This document shows positions 27,869 through 36,549 of a stretch of 64,000 nt of DNA, piece after piece. This DNA comes from JANXLO01 sp038231295 (GTDB lineage Bacteria > Armatimonadota > Chthonomonadetes > Chthonomonadales > Chthonomonadaceae). Location: positions 106,055 through 170,054 of the forward strand of contig JBBRLP010000001.1 of the NCBI GenBank assembly GCA_038231295.1. Direction: 5' to 3'. A program made the translations under genes and the position numbers. The notes beneath the pieces are model-generated. The model made no database searches and was not told the DNA's origin. It was given only the letters and a program-made list of their open reading frames with translations. The number at the start of each line of letters is the position of its first letter. Positions within the stretch are counted from its first letter, which is position 1.

Positions 27869-30800
27869 ATGTTGCGTTCCCCCGTTCGCTTCGCGCTGTT
27901 TGCCTTCTTGTTGTGCCTCGTCTGCTCCGCGCTTTCCCGTCCTGTCGCCTGCGCTCCCGCGCCTCCTGCCTGGTCCTGGATATGGGCGGCGGATTCAGCG
28001 CATCCGCCTGAAACCGTCTATTTCCGTGCGCCTCTCCGTCTGACACGGCTCGTAACGGCGGCGAAACTGCTGATTACGGCGGACGATAACTATCGCCTCT
28101 ATGTCAACGAGAGCAAGAAGTCGGTCGCGCAGGGCAACGACTGGACTACAGTGCAGGAGTTTGATCTTACGCGGCAGGTGAAAATAGGGGATAACCTGCT
28201 CGCCATCGAGACGCAGAACACAGGCGGCGCGGGTGGACTGCTGTTCCGCCTCACGCTGACGTTTGCAGGCGGGAAGACGCAGGTTCTCGTCTCAGATGCG
28301 CGGATACGCTACAATCGGCATCCTGCGCCGGGCTGGACACTCCTTAACTACGACGATAAAAACTGGCCGTTCGCGAGTGTCGTCGCGCCTGTCGGAGGAG
28401 GTGTGTGGGGGCAACTGCACGGGGCGTTAGTAGCCGATCCCTCGCGCCTGCTGCGCCTGTGGGACATTCGCGCAGGCGGCAGTCCCGGCGACGATCCCTA
28501 CACCCGTCTCCGAATACCCGGCGACCGAATGATCCTCTCTACGAGCGCGTCCAGCATCTCGGATATGCAGGTTCTCTCCTCACTTGGATTTACACTTTTT
28601 CAGACAGATTCCGACCATCTCTCCACCGAAGAGCGAGCCCTGGGACAGTGGGACTGGCACACGCAGGATGCAGCGCGGCAGGGGGTGCAGAGTCTCGGTC
28701 TGGACTGGAGCTATTTCCCACACTATGCCTTCCCGCCAGACTGGTATCGCAAGACCGTTCCGTTTACGCGCATCGAATGCCTTGAACATAATCTTCCCGT
28801 CGAAGCCTTTTCTCCCTGGGATCCCACCTGGCCCAGTTTCATCGAACGCGGCTACGATGCCCTCGCGAAACAGTTCGCCACGAAGCCGGAGAAGCGCGGC
28901 CTGTCTGCGGTCTACGTCGGCATTCACGGCGATTTCGGAGAGGCGGGGTTGCTGAATGGCGGGCGCGTCTCCCCGGCCATCCCCGCCCAGCGCGACGACT
29001 GGATACGCCGCTTCAAAAACGATCACGACCACCTTGGCTGGTGGTGCGCCGACCCGAAAGCCCGCGCCGATTTCCGGGCTTCCATGCTTCTGAAATATGG
29101 CTCGCTGGAGGCAGTCAATACCCTCTGGAAACGCAGTTTCAAAACTCCCGAAGAGATCACCTTCCCGACCGCTCCGCGCAGAGAGGCTCCGCACGAGTGG
29201 CTCGACTTCGTGGACTGGTATCAGGGCGGGGTGGGCAGGGCGGTAGAACTCAATCTCGACGCGGCCCGCAAACATTTTCCCAATAGCCTGCTGATGCTGC
29301 CCGCAGGATTCTCTGACGAGAACCCACGCGGCGGCAACGACAATAGTCTGCTGCCAAAACTCGCGGCGAAATACCATGCCGAAGTCCGCTCAACCCACGG
29401 CGGCCTCTATCCGTTCGCGGGCAACTCCGCCTCAATGATGGGCCGACTTGGGAGTGCGAGCCGCTTTTACAATGTCCCGTTCTGGACGGAGGGACAGACC
29501 AACCTGACCCCGGAACAGGAGACGGAACGCATTTTTGAGGCCGTATCGCAGGGAGCGAAGGGCTACTTCGACTGGGCCAACAACGCCGTCGCTGACCGTG
29601 ATGTGTTTGCCCGCTACAGCAAATTCATGCGGGTTGAGAAACCGATTGTAGACGTAGCGATGTTCTATCCGGCGCAGGCGCAGAAGCTGCGGCCCGATCA
29701 GCCCTACGCGCCTCTCTTCGCCCAGGCGACCGCCTATGTACGGGATTTCGCGAATTTCGACATCGTGGATGACCGCATGGTGAACGATGGCTGCCTGAAT
29801 AACTATCGGGTGCTGGTGCTGTGGGAAGGGACGCAGGCCGATCAAACCACTCTGGACAAGATCAAGGAGTGGGTGCTGAACGGCGGGGTGCTGCTCTGCT
29901 ACGATTTCGGCAAGGTGACGAACTTCGAGGGCAATGCTCCCTGGTACGACAAGGCCGATCTCTTCGGCTACATTCAGGAACTTGCGCCCGCCCGTCTTAC
30001 GGAACGCTACATCGGGACGGTGCCGCCGCAGTATCGCATCCAGGTAGGCGACCCGGAGAACGCGGACTATCTGGCCGAGGGAGGCGAAGGCTGGTATCCG
30101 CCGCAGAAAGAGGAGAACCTGACCCGCCGTTGGACAAAGGAGAAGGCCAGTCTCAACCTGCCCGTCAACCCGGATCGCCGCTATACGCTTATCGTTCGTG
30201 CGACACTTCCGCCGGAGGCGGTCGGGCTAAAACACACTGTGTACATTAACGACGCGCAGGTGGGAGAACTCGGCTCTGTCGGGGATGTAACCTATCGGTT
30301 TCTGGTTCCGCAGGAGGCTCTTGCGGGTAAGTCGCTGGCGTTGCTGCGGTTTCAGTCGGAGCCTCTGCGGGCGGCGATGCCGCTGCCAGGCAGCACCGAG
30401 GCGCATCCGGCGCTCGGCGTCCTGGTGCAGTCGGTGCAAATGGTGGAAGGCGGGACGGATGAGGCCGCCGCACTGCCGCCGCCTGGCGCCATCCGGCGCG
30501 AACTCAACATCGGTCTGCTCAACAAAAGCTGGGCGCGGCAGGCGGGCAAGGGCCTGACGATCTACTTCCCCGCCACACGCAAACTGCTGTACGGCTATTT
30601 TGAGGTCATTCGGCGGGCCGTCTATCATCTCAGTTCGATTGACCCGATGCATCGGGACGCGCTGGCTGCGGACGACACCGACGACGGCATCTATGCGACC
30701 CTCTTCCGGGATAAAATTCTGTACTACAACTCTCGCAACGAGAAGGTCGTCAAAACGGTGAAGATTTCGCCGCAGGCGTTCGCCGCCTGGAAAGGCGACA

Positions 30801-31297
30801 TTGAGGCACCGACCGACAACACCTGGACGCTGACGCTTGACCCGCACAGCATCGGCGCGGTCTATTTCACTGCCCCGCCACAGGAACTGCTGTACGAGTG
30901 CGAAGAGTTCAAAGACCTCGGAGACCTGAAACCGACCGCCGACCCAACATGCAGCCCCGGTATCGGCACGACCTGCGTCATCATTCCCAAAGGCAAGTCT
31001 ATCTCCACACGTATCTCGATAGAGGTCACCGGACAGTATACGCTCTTCATTCGCACCCTGCGGGCAGGCAAGCAGACGTCAGTGGAAGTACTCATTGACG
31101 ATCAGCTTGTACCGCCTGTCAACGCAAAAGCCGGACAGACGCTGCTTGCAGGAACCGTTATGCTGACAAAGGGCAAGCACACGCTGACGTTGCGCCCGCT
31201 GGCCGGACTGGACGCTCGCGCCGACTTCGTCCTGCTCACCAACGACACCACCATTGGCGGCTACGACTTCTCCGCCCACACTGTCCCAATTGAGTAG
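27869..31297 (+). CDS. Large secreted glycoside hydrolase, GH42/beta-galactosidase-like (clan GH-A)
   Basis: 1142 residues from ATG 27869 (AAGGA 7 bases upstream; earlier in-frame ATGs at 27836 and 27854 are less well placed). A signal peptide is followed by an N-terminal beta-sandwich (about 25-185, 'ITADDNYRLYVNESKK'), a TIM-barrel region (about 210-600) with 'VYVGIHGDFGEAG' and 'FWTEGQTNLTPEQE' as candidate acid/base and nucleophile strands, a GH42-like amidotransferase-fold trimerisation domain (about 605-690, 'YRVLVLWEGTQADQTTLDKIKEWV'), and C-terminal sandwich domains. The barrel lacks the textbook NE motif, so substrate and exact family are open. Confidence 0.75.
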   Translation: MLRSPVRFALFAFLLCLVCSALSRPVACAPAPPAWSWIWAADSAHPPETVYFRAPLRLTRLVTAAKLLITADDNYRLYVNESKKSVAQGNDWTTVQEFDLTRQVKIGDNLLAIETQNTGGAGGLLFRLTLTFAGGKTQVLVSDARIRYNRHPAPGWTLLNYDDKNWPFASVVAPVGGGVWGQLHGALVADPSRLLRLWDIRAGGSPGDDPYTRLRIPGDRMILSTSASSISDMQVLSSLGFTLFQTDSDHLSTEERALGQWDWHTQDAARQGVQSLGLDWSYFPHYAFPPDWYRKTVPFTRIECLEHNLPVEAFSPWDPTWPSFIERGYDALAKQFATKPEKRGLSAVYVGIHGDFGEAGLLNGGRVSPAIPAQRDDWIRRFKNDHDHLGWWCADPKARADFRASMLLKYGSLEAVNTLWKRSFKTPEEITFPTAPRREAPHEWLDFVDWYQGGVGRAVELNLDAARKHFPNSLLMLPAGFSDENPRGGNDNSLLPKLAAKYHAEVRSTHGGLYPFAGNSASMMGRLGSASRFYNVPFWTEGQTNLTPEQETERIFEAVSQGAKGYFDWANNAVADRDVFARYSKFMRVEKPIVDVAMFYPAQAQKLRPDQPYAPLFAQATAYVRDFANFDIVDDRMVNDGCLNNYRVLVLWEGTQADQTTLDKIKEWVLNGGVLLCYDFGKVTNFEGNAPWYDKADLFGYIQELAPARLTERYIGTVPPQYRIQVGDPENADYLAEGGEGWYPPQKEENLTRRWTKEKASLNLPVNPDRRYTLIVRATLPPEAVGLKHTVYINDAQVGELGSVGDVTYRFLVPQEALAGKSLALLRFQSEPLRAAMPLPGSTEAHPALGVLVQSVQMVEGGTDEAAALPPPGAIRRELNIGLLNKSWARQAGKGLTIYFPATRKLLYGYFEVIRRAVYHLSSIDPMHRDALAADDTDDGIYATLFRDKILYYNSRNEKVVKTVKISPQAFAAWKGDIEAPTDNTWTLTLDPHSIGAVYFTAPPQELLYECEEFKDLGDLKPTADPTCSPGIGTTCVIIPKGKSISTRISIEVTGQYTLFIRTLRAGKQTSVEVLIDDQLVPPVNAKAGQTLLAGTVMLTKGKHTLTLRPLAGLDARADFVLLTNDTTIGGYDFSAHTVPIE

Positions 31298-31309
31298 CCT
31301 GAGCGCAGA

Positions 31310-32275
31310 TCAGCCCGGTTTGCGGGTACGTTGGACTTCGACGGCGAGCAGGAGGGCGATGCCGACAAGGAAACGCGCTACCTGATCTTCCTGCCCGTAG
31401 AGCCTGCCGCCGCTGACGAGGACATTGATGGTGAGTACACCGAGGCCCGTCCCGACCAGCGTTGCCTGCCCACCGGTGATGGTCGTGCCGCCCAGCACAA
31501 CGGCAGTGATGGCGAGGAGTTCAAAGTAGAGGCCCGCATTGGGTTCGGCGGAGGCGGCACGAGCCGTCACGATGATCGCCGCAAGCCCTGCCAGCAGCCC
31601 ACATAGCACATAGGCCATGATCTCGACGCGCTCGGTGCGCACACCGGCGAGACGGGAGGCGGTGCGGTTACCGCCGAGCGCGAGGAGTTCTCGCCCGAAC
31701 TTCGTGCGGCGCAGAATCAGCCAGCCGGAGACCAGAGTCAGCAGTCCGATCCAGAACAGGACGGGCAGGCCGATGATATTGGTGCGGTCAAACAGGTCGG
31801 AGAGGGCAGGCGGCAGACCGGAGATGCCGCCGCCGTTATTGAACAACTGTACCCCGGCGCGGGCGGCGGCGAATGTCGCGAGGGTTACGATGATCGGCGG
31901 CAGTTTGGCGCGGGCGATGAGCAGGCCGTTCAGCAGACCGCAGGCCGCTCCGGTCGCGAGCGCGGCCAGGCAGGCCAGAGGCAGATTGCCGTTCGTGCGG
32001 GTCGCAACCAGCGCCAGCACCATCCCGCTCAGGCCCACCACCGAGCCGACCGAGACATCTATTCCTCCGGTCGCAATCACCAGGGTCATTCCAGTTGCGA
32101 TAACGGCCAGTTCCGCCGACTGCTTCATCAAGAGGCGGATATTGTCCGCCGTATGGAACTCCGGGCGCTGCCATACGAAGAAGAGGACGGTGAGCAGCAG
32201 CACGATGCCGACCCCGAACTCGACCGGGAGCGCTCGACACTGTTTCGTGTTGGAGAGGATCGGTAGGACGCTCAT
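31310..32275 (-). CDS. Ribose-type ABC transporter permease, second subunit
   Basis: 321 residues from ATG 32275, which overlaps the stop of the upstream permease (ATGA); longer frames are shadows. The BPD_transp_2 signature 'ATGGIDVSVGSVVGLSGMV' and 'VLGGTTITGGQATLVGTGLG' mark an RbsC-like integral membrane subunit. Together with its neighbour it probably forms a heterodimeric channel. No binding protein or ATPase gene is adjacent; it may share components with the 6484-8607 locus or a distant one. Confidence 0.9.
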   Translation of the reverse strand: MSVLPILSNTKQCRALPVEFGVGIVLLLTVLFFVWQRPEFHTADNIRLLMKQSAELAVIATGMTLVIATGGIDVSVGSVVGLSGMVLALVATRTNGNLPLACLAALATGAACGLLNGLLIARAKLPPIIVTLATFAAARAGVQLFNNGGGISGLPPALSDLFDRTNIIGLPVLFWIGLLTLVSGWLILRRTKFGRELLALGGNRTASRLAGVRTERVEIMAYVLCGLLAGLAAIIVTARAASAEPNAGLYFELLAITAVVLGGTTITGGQATLVGTGLGVLTINVLVSGGRLYGQEDQVARFLVGIALLLAVEVQRTRKPG

Positions 32276-33216
32276 ACCTGCACCCGCGCTTTCCGATTCA
32301 GGCGGTTCTTGCGCCAGCGTTCTAGGATCGCCGCTGCCAGCACGACCGCTCCGGTGAAGAGACCATGCTGTTCCGGTGGGCGGCTCGTCAGTACCAGCGC
32401 GTCCTGCACCAGTTCGATAAGAAACGCCCCCAGAATGACTCCCGGTATCGAGCCTTCTCCTCCCGTTATCGCCACGCCACCCACCACACAGGCCGCAATG
32501 ACGCTCAGCTCGTAGCCCGTCGCGACGTTCGACTGCGTATTGTTGTTGTAGGCCATTGCGATCAGCCCCGCAAGTCCCGCACACAGCCCTGACAGCAGGT
32601 AAGCTATGCGCTTGACCCGCTCTGTCGGAACGCCGGACAGACGCGCTGCCTGCTCATTGCCGCCCATCGCCGTCAGCCATCTCCCGAACGGTGTCATGAC
32701 GGCCAGCAGCGTGAGGAGGAGGGCAACGGTCAGCAGAAGGTACAGCGGATTCCAGTCTTTGCCGAGGATATTGAACACATCGGGGAAAGGGCCGTAGTTA
32801 TGGGCATGGGTGGCGATACTCGTCCCGTAGCGAAAGAGCAGCAGTGTCGCCAGAGTCGTGAGAATGGGAGGAAGGTGCCGATAGGTGACGAACGCGCCGT
32901 TTAAGAGACCTGCTGCGCCAGCCGCCAGCAGCCCGGCGAGTGCGGCGATAGGCCAGGGCCATCCCGCCGCCATTCCGCCCGCCGTCACACAACTGGAGAG
33001 CGCGAGAATAGAGGCGATGGAGAGGTCAAGGCCACCGCCCAGAATCACCAGCCCCTCCCCGCAGGCCATGATACCGATGATGGCGGCGTCTTTGCCCAGG
33101 GTGGTCAGGTTGTAAGAGTTACGAAAGGCGGGAACTCTCACCGCAAGCGTGAGGCAGGCCGCTATAAGCACAAGCAGCGTGGGAAGTTCGCGTGGAGGTT
33201 TGAAACGTCGGGTCAT
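32272..33216 (-). CDS. Ribose-type ABC transporter permease, first subunit
   Basis: 314 residues from ATG 33216; the Shine-Dalgarno is weak. 'ILGGGLDLSIASILALSSCV' and 'VVGGVAITGGEGSIPGVILGAF' are the diagnostic RbsC/AraH-type motifs. It is translationally coupled to the second permease. It is the first gene of a two-gene unit and has no ATPase in front of it, where one is usually found. It is divergent from the selenoprotein candidate across a 117-base gap. Confidence 0.9.
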   Translation of the reverse strand: MTRRFKPPRELPTLLVLIAACLTLAVRVPAFRNSYNLTTLGKDAAIIGIMACGEGLVILGGGLDLSIASILALSSCVTAGGMAAGWPWPIAALAGLLAAGAAGLLNGAFVTYRHLPPILTTLATLLLFRYGTSIATHAHNYGPFPDVFNILGKDWNPLYLLLTVALLLTLLAVMTPFGRWLTAMGGNEQAARLSGVPTERVKRIAYLLSGLCAGLAGLIAMAYNNNTQSNVATGYELSVIAACVVGGVAITGGEGSIPGVILGAFLIELVQDALVLTSRPPEQHGLFTGAVVLAAAILERWRKNRLNRKARVQV

Positions 33217-33305
33217 ACTTGAAGTATACCGCTTTCCCTCGCATAGCAAAACACGATAGGACGTAATTTCTGCTGTCGTTTAACGGGTTTTTAAGCAAAC
33301 TGTCG

Positions 33306-33311
33306 TATAAT
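33306..33311 (+). promoter_or_regulatory. Probable -10 box of the AhpD-type selenoprotein gene
   Basis: A perfect TATAAT lies 22 bases before ATG 33334, which is itself preceded by a strong GGGAGGG ribosome site. No good TTGACA is seen at 16-18 bases upstream, so either the -35 is weak or an activator is needed. Confidence 0.5.
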
Positions 33312-33333
33312 TCATGTAGGGAGGGCTAAACCT

Positions 33334-34347
33334 ATGCAAAATCGTGTGATCGCTCCTTTCGCCTCGCTCGGCTGTGCGGCGGCTCTTTGCCTGCTGCCTG
33401 CTCTCGGACAGGCGCAGGGCAAGATCGAACTGGCCTCAAAAGGCGAACGCTTCGATGTCAAAAAAGTGCTAAAGGAAGAGGGGACTACCATCGTCGTGTT
33501 CGTGCAGGACACGAGTGTTATCGAAGAGCAGTTTCTGACCGATCTGAAGGCGGAGGTCGCGAAGAATGCGAAGGTCGCGCTGGAGGTCGTGCGTCTGAAA
33601 GCTCTTACCGCGCCTGCTGCCGCGCAGTATTCGATCAAGAGTACGCCGACAGCGATTGTGTATGACCGCTTTGGACACGAACTCGTCCGGACTTCTCAGC
33701 CGGATGAAATCCGTGCTGCGGTCCGCAAGGGGATGTTGATGGCGCGTATCAAATGGATTGACGAGGACGATCCCCGTGCGCCCGAAGTCTACGGAGCGCC
33801 TCCTGCGGCGCTCAAACGCGGTATCCCCGGCATCGTGAAGACAATGGCGCTGCGTCCCGAAGCCTACAAGATGTTCAATATCATGTCTCAGATTCACTTC
33901 TCCGATGGCTTCTTGAAGCGACGGGAACATGAGATGATCGCCTCTTATGTCTCCTCACTCAACAAGTGTAAATTTTGACTGGGCTCACACGCCTCCGCGT
34001 TGCGGGGGCAAAATGTAGACCAGGATATCGTGGATGCGATCGGGACCGGCGATTTCAGCAAAGTCAAAATTAGCCCGAAGGATCAGGCGCTTCTGAACTT
34101 CGTCAAACTGCTGACTCTCAACTCCGCCCATACGCTCGATGCGGACGTTCAGGCGATGCGCGATGCAGGCTGGACGGACGAACAGATATGGGAGGCCGCG
34201 TTTGAGGTCGGTATGTTTTCCTTCCTAAACCGGATGTCGGACGCGCATGGTCTGGACTACCCGCCGAACGGATGGCTACCGCCTCAGATGCGCGAGAAGA
34301 CGGAGCAGGAGAAGGCGGTTCCGCCGACTGTCACGCCTCCTCCCTAA
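33334..34347 (+). CDS. Probable selenoprotein: exported thioredoxin-fold/AhpD-like (CMD) fusion with CxxU active site
   Basis: 337 residues read through an in-frame TGA at 33976-33978 (codon 215). A signal peptide (CAAALCLLPALGQAQG) is followed by a thioredoxin-like domain (about 30-125, no CxxC; 'TIVVFVQDTS', cis-Pro-like 'KSTPTAIVYDRFG') and an AhpD/carboxymuconolactone decarboxylase-like domain. Before TGA the sequence is 'SSLNKCKF' and after it 'LGSHASALRGQN', giving Cys212-x-x-Sec215 and His219. With Glu200 the spacing E-x11-C-x2-U-x3-H equals that of AhpD (Glu118, Cys130, Cys133, His137). Conservation continues on both sides without a frame change, and a SECIS-like hairpin follows the TGA. 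Expected role: peroxide or thiol-disulfide reduction outside the cytoplasm. A plain nonsense mutation is the alternative. Confidence 0.82.
33991..34009 (+). promoter_or_regulatory. Candidate bacterial SECIS element
   Basis: Immediately after the in-frame TGA, 5'-GCCTCCGC and GCGGGGGC-3' form a continuous 8-bp stem (one G-U pair) around the 3-base loop GUU. The loop starts 20 bases after the TGA and its first base is G; bacterial SECIS elements typically have a short loop with an early G at about 16-37 bases. The stem is coding sequence. Confidence 0.75.
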
Positions 34348-34372
34348 TTCCCTGTTGCCAGATGGAAAGCGC

Positions 34373-34999
34373 TCAACGAATACGAACGGCGACGTGCTTT
34401 CCATCCGGCAAGAGTGTGGCAAAATCACCGGGTACGATTTCGTTGATCGCCTTCTCAGGAACGAGCCGAATGCCCGCCTTATCGTAGGCGGTGGCGACAA
34501 ACTCTCCACACGAGAATTTGTCTTTTGGCGTGTAGTTGAAATGGACAAAGCGAAAGAGTTTGTCCAGGACAATGACCACCAGATCGAGACTATCGTAGGC
34601 ATCACCGAGTTGGGATTCCGCCCAGGCAAGCGCCTCTGCGCCTCGTCCGTGCGGCGCGGGAACGACGACGTATTTACTCTCCACGCGCTGCATATCTCTA
34701 TATAGCACTCCGGCCAGCCGTGCTTCGACCGCTTTGTCTTTTGAGACATAGAGCGCGGAGTGGTAGAAGGGCGACCCCGTTACGAGAGTGATGATCTTGT
34801 TAACGCCCTTCGCATGGTGAAATAGCAGGATGTCTCCCGGTTCCGGGGCAATCTGCGGTAGGGCGTCATTGTCCGCGTCTTGTGTTCTCTTCTTGCTGTA
34901 GGCCTGGCGTACCCCGAACGCGATTAGCCCCACAGCACCCACTCCCAATCCGAGCGCCAGCCAGAGTGCGGTACGAGAAGGCCGTCTGTTGTCTTGCAT
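34373..34999 (-). CDS. YiiX-like permuted NlpC/P60 (papain-like) membrane-anchored protein
   Basis: 208 residues from ATG 34999 (AGGAG 9 bases upstream; the 35041 start is not preferred). One N-terminal membrane segment (LWLALGLGVGAVGLIAFGV) is followed by a YiiX/C92-type domain: 'GDILLFHHAKG', His in 'FYHSALYV' and catalytic Cys in 'FSCGEFVATAYDKAG', the circularly permuted order of the NlpC/P60 superfamily. Such proteins may cleave amide bonds in peptidoglycan or lipids. It converges with the selenoprotein gene. Confidence 0.8.
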   Translation of the reverse strand: MQDNRRPSRTALWLALGLGVGAVGLIAFGVRQAYSKKRTQDADNDALPQIAPEPGDILLFHHAKGVNKIITLVTGSPFYHSALYVSKDKAVEARLAGVLYRDMQRVESKYVVVPAPHGRGAEALAWAESQLGDAYDSLDLVVIVLDKLFRFVHFNYTPKDKFSCGEFVATAYDKAGIRLVPEKAINEIVPGDFATLLPDGKHVAVRIR

Positions 35000-35059
35000 G
35001 ATTTTCTGCTCCTGTAGCGATTTTTTCCGCATTCCTGTCAAAATGCGGAAAACATGTGG

Positions 35060-35065
35060 TATAAT
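35060..35065 (+). promoter_or_regulatory. -10 box of the RRM gene, implying a ~215-base leader
   Basis: TATAAT with a weak -35 (TGTCAA, 18-base spacer) is the only good promoter before the RNA-binding protein. Transcription from about 35072 would leave a leader of over 200 bases before ATG 35286, as in many cold-induced RNA-binding-protein genes. No other gene is seen in 35066-35285. Confidence 0.5.
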
Positions 35066-35285
35066 ACACTATCTGTCCGACGACATGAAGTTTTTGACTG
35101 ATCCGCGATCTAAGCTCCTCGTGTGCTTTCTTCTGTTCGGCTCCTTCTAGCTTTCCTGACGCTCGTTCTAGATGGTGAAGACAATAACAGGCTTCATCTA
35201 CTCATGATACGGTGCGTGGTTGTATTTCGCACTGTGTCTGACCCTTTTCCAACATTGGGAAAGAGAATGAAAGGTCCCTAACAGA

Positions 35286-35630
35286 ATGGCAACACGTATC
35301 TATGTGGGCGGACTGCCCTATTCCGCAACGGAGCAGGAGCTTCAGAACCTGTTCGGCGCACACGGCTCGGTCACCTCGGCCAGCGTCATCACCGACAAGT
35401 ACACTGGCCAGGCCAAAGGCTTCGGCTTCGTGGAAATGGGCACCGACGCGGAGGCTCAGTCGGCCATCAACGCGCTGAACGGCACACTCATGGGCGGACG
35501 CACCCTGACCGTTAACGAAGCCAAGCCCCGTGAGGATCGTCCTCGCAGCGGTGGCGGTGGTGGTGGTTACGGCGGCGGTGGCGGCGGAAGCCGTGGCGGC
35601 GGCGGTGGCAACAACAACAGCCGCTGGTAA
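35286..35630 (+). CDS. Glycine-rich RRM RNA-binding protein (cold-inducible Rbp type)
   Basis: 114 residues. One RRM occupies residues 1-80 with RNP2 'IYVGGLPYS' and RNP1 'KGFGFVEM'; the remainder is a Gly-rich low-complexity tail ('GGGGGGYGGGGGGSRGGG') ending in NNNSRW. The protein resembles cyanobacterial and other bacterial Rbp proteins, which bind U-rich RNA and are often induced by cold. AAAGG precedes the ATG. A strong terminator follows, so the gene is monocistronic. Confidence 0.92.
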   Translation: MATRIYVGGLPYSATEQELQNLFGAHGSVTSASVITDKYTGQAKGFGFVEMGTDAEAQSAINALNGTLMGGRTLTVNEAKPREDRPRSGGGGGGYGGGGGGSRGGGGGNNNSRW

Positions 35631-35658
35631 GCCAGTCCGCAGCATAACGCTGTAAGAT

Positions 35659-35693
35659 AGCGGAGCCGGGTTCATCCTGGTTCCGCTTTTTTT
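35659..35693 (+). terminator. Intrinsic terminator of the RRM gene
   Basis: A 12-bp stem AGCGGAGCCGGG/CCTGGTTCCGCT (two G-U pairs) with a TTCAT loop is followed by seven T residues. It begins 29 bases after the stop codon. Confidence 0.9.
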
Positions 35694-35831
35694 GTTGTCA
35701 CCGCTGAAACCGCTGGCAGTTTGGCCGAAGTTTAAGAACCTCTGGCAGGAAAAAGCAATCGGCTTTCAGACGTTATGCCCCACACTCCTGGTTCTTTCGT
35801 TGCCTGTATGGTTTTCCGGGGGGTTGGCCGG

Positions 35832-36540
35832 GGGTTGAAAACCCATATGCGCTAACTTACGGCTTCCGGCGCAGGTATCTGTTCCTGTTTGAGCATGAGC
35901 GCTCGCTCGCTACACTGGGGCGACCTCATCCCCCAACCCCCTTCTCCCGGACGGTCGCAGGCTCCCTGGGAGAAGGGGGCTTTTCAGGCTTGCTAATGTC
36001 CTGGCGTGTTCGTTGCTATCAGAGAGGGAGAAGAAGGAGAGGGATTGTCCGTTCCCGCTGCTTCTGCGTCCTCAACATTACTCCTGCATTTGCCCCTCTC
36101 CCAGGGAGCCTGCGACCGCCCGGGAGAGGGGTTGGGGTGAGGTCCACACCCTCCCACAGGAACGAGAAACGCTTGAGCTTGAAAAGCCCCCTTCTCCCGG
36201 GCGGTCGCAAGCTCCCTGGGGGAAGGGGGATGAGGTCCTCCAAGCCGGGCATATCGTTCCAAGTGCGTAAGTTAGCGCATATGGGTTGAAAACCCCCGGC
36301 AAGAAAAAGCAAACGTCTTCCAGACGGAAATGCCGTGTTGGTCGGCATGGAGCGGAGTGCGTTGCCCAGCACAGGAACGTGCCGGGCTGGAAAAGGCGGT
36401 CGTCCTACGGACGAAGGTTTCGGAAGGTGCTGGTTGTCGGGTTGAATGAACAGCAAGAGAGATGAGTAAGGGATTGGTGCATTTCCGTCTGGAAGACGTT
36501 TGCTTTTTAATGACGGGGGTTTTCAACTCCCGGCCAAACT
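35832..36540. repeat. Repeat cluster R2: two-hairpin repeats, three of them around a MITE-like element
   Basis: The 900-base gap between the convergent RRM and S9 peptidase genes holds type A units at 36283-36333 (plus) and about 36478-36540 (minus), a type B unit at 36362-36418 (plus) and the left half of a type A unit at 35826-35844. The type A unit spanning 35832-36333 is split by the 438-bp element listed separately. The rest of 35694-35825 shows no gene or repeat I can support. Confidence 0.85.
35845..36282. mobile_element. 438-bp MITE-like element with 17-bp TIRs and 13-bp target duplication
   Basis: The left end ATATGCGCTAACTTACG (35845-35861) is repeated as a perfect inverted copy at 36266-36282. 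Outside both ends is the same 13-base sequence GGGTTGAAAACCC (35832-35844 and 36283-36295). Removing the element and one copy restores an intact GGGGGTTGAAAACCCCC hairpin of the local repeat family. The interior has no transposase frame but three long palindromic units of the form CTTCTCCC..GGTCGCA..CTCCCTGGGAGAAG at about 35921-35980, 36093-36150 (inverted) and 36187-36240. It needs a transposase in trans. Confidence 0.8.
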
Positions 36541-36549
36541 GTGGGGGGG

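Noticed and set aside
33979..34347. A separate small gene starting at TTG 34000
   Set aside because: It is in the same frame as 33334-33978 and completes an AhpD domain; no ribosome site precedes 34000 and the join has the CxxU-His spacing, so it is the C-terminal part of one selenoprotein.
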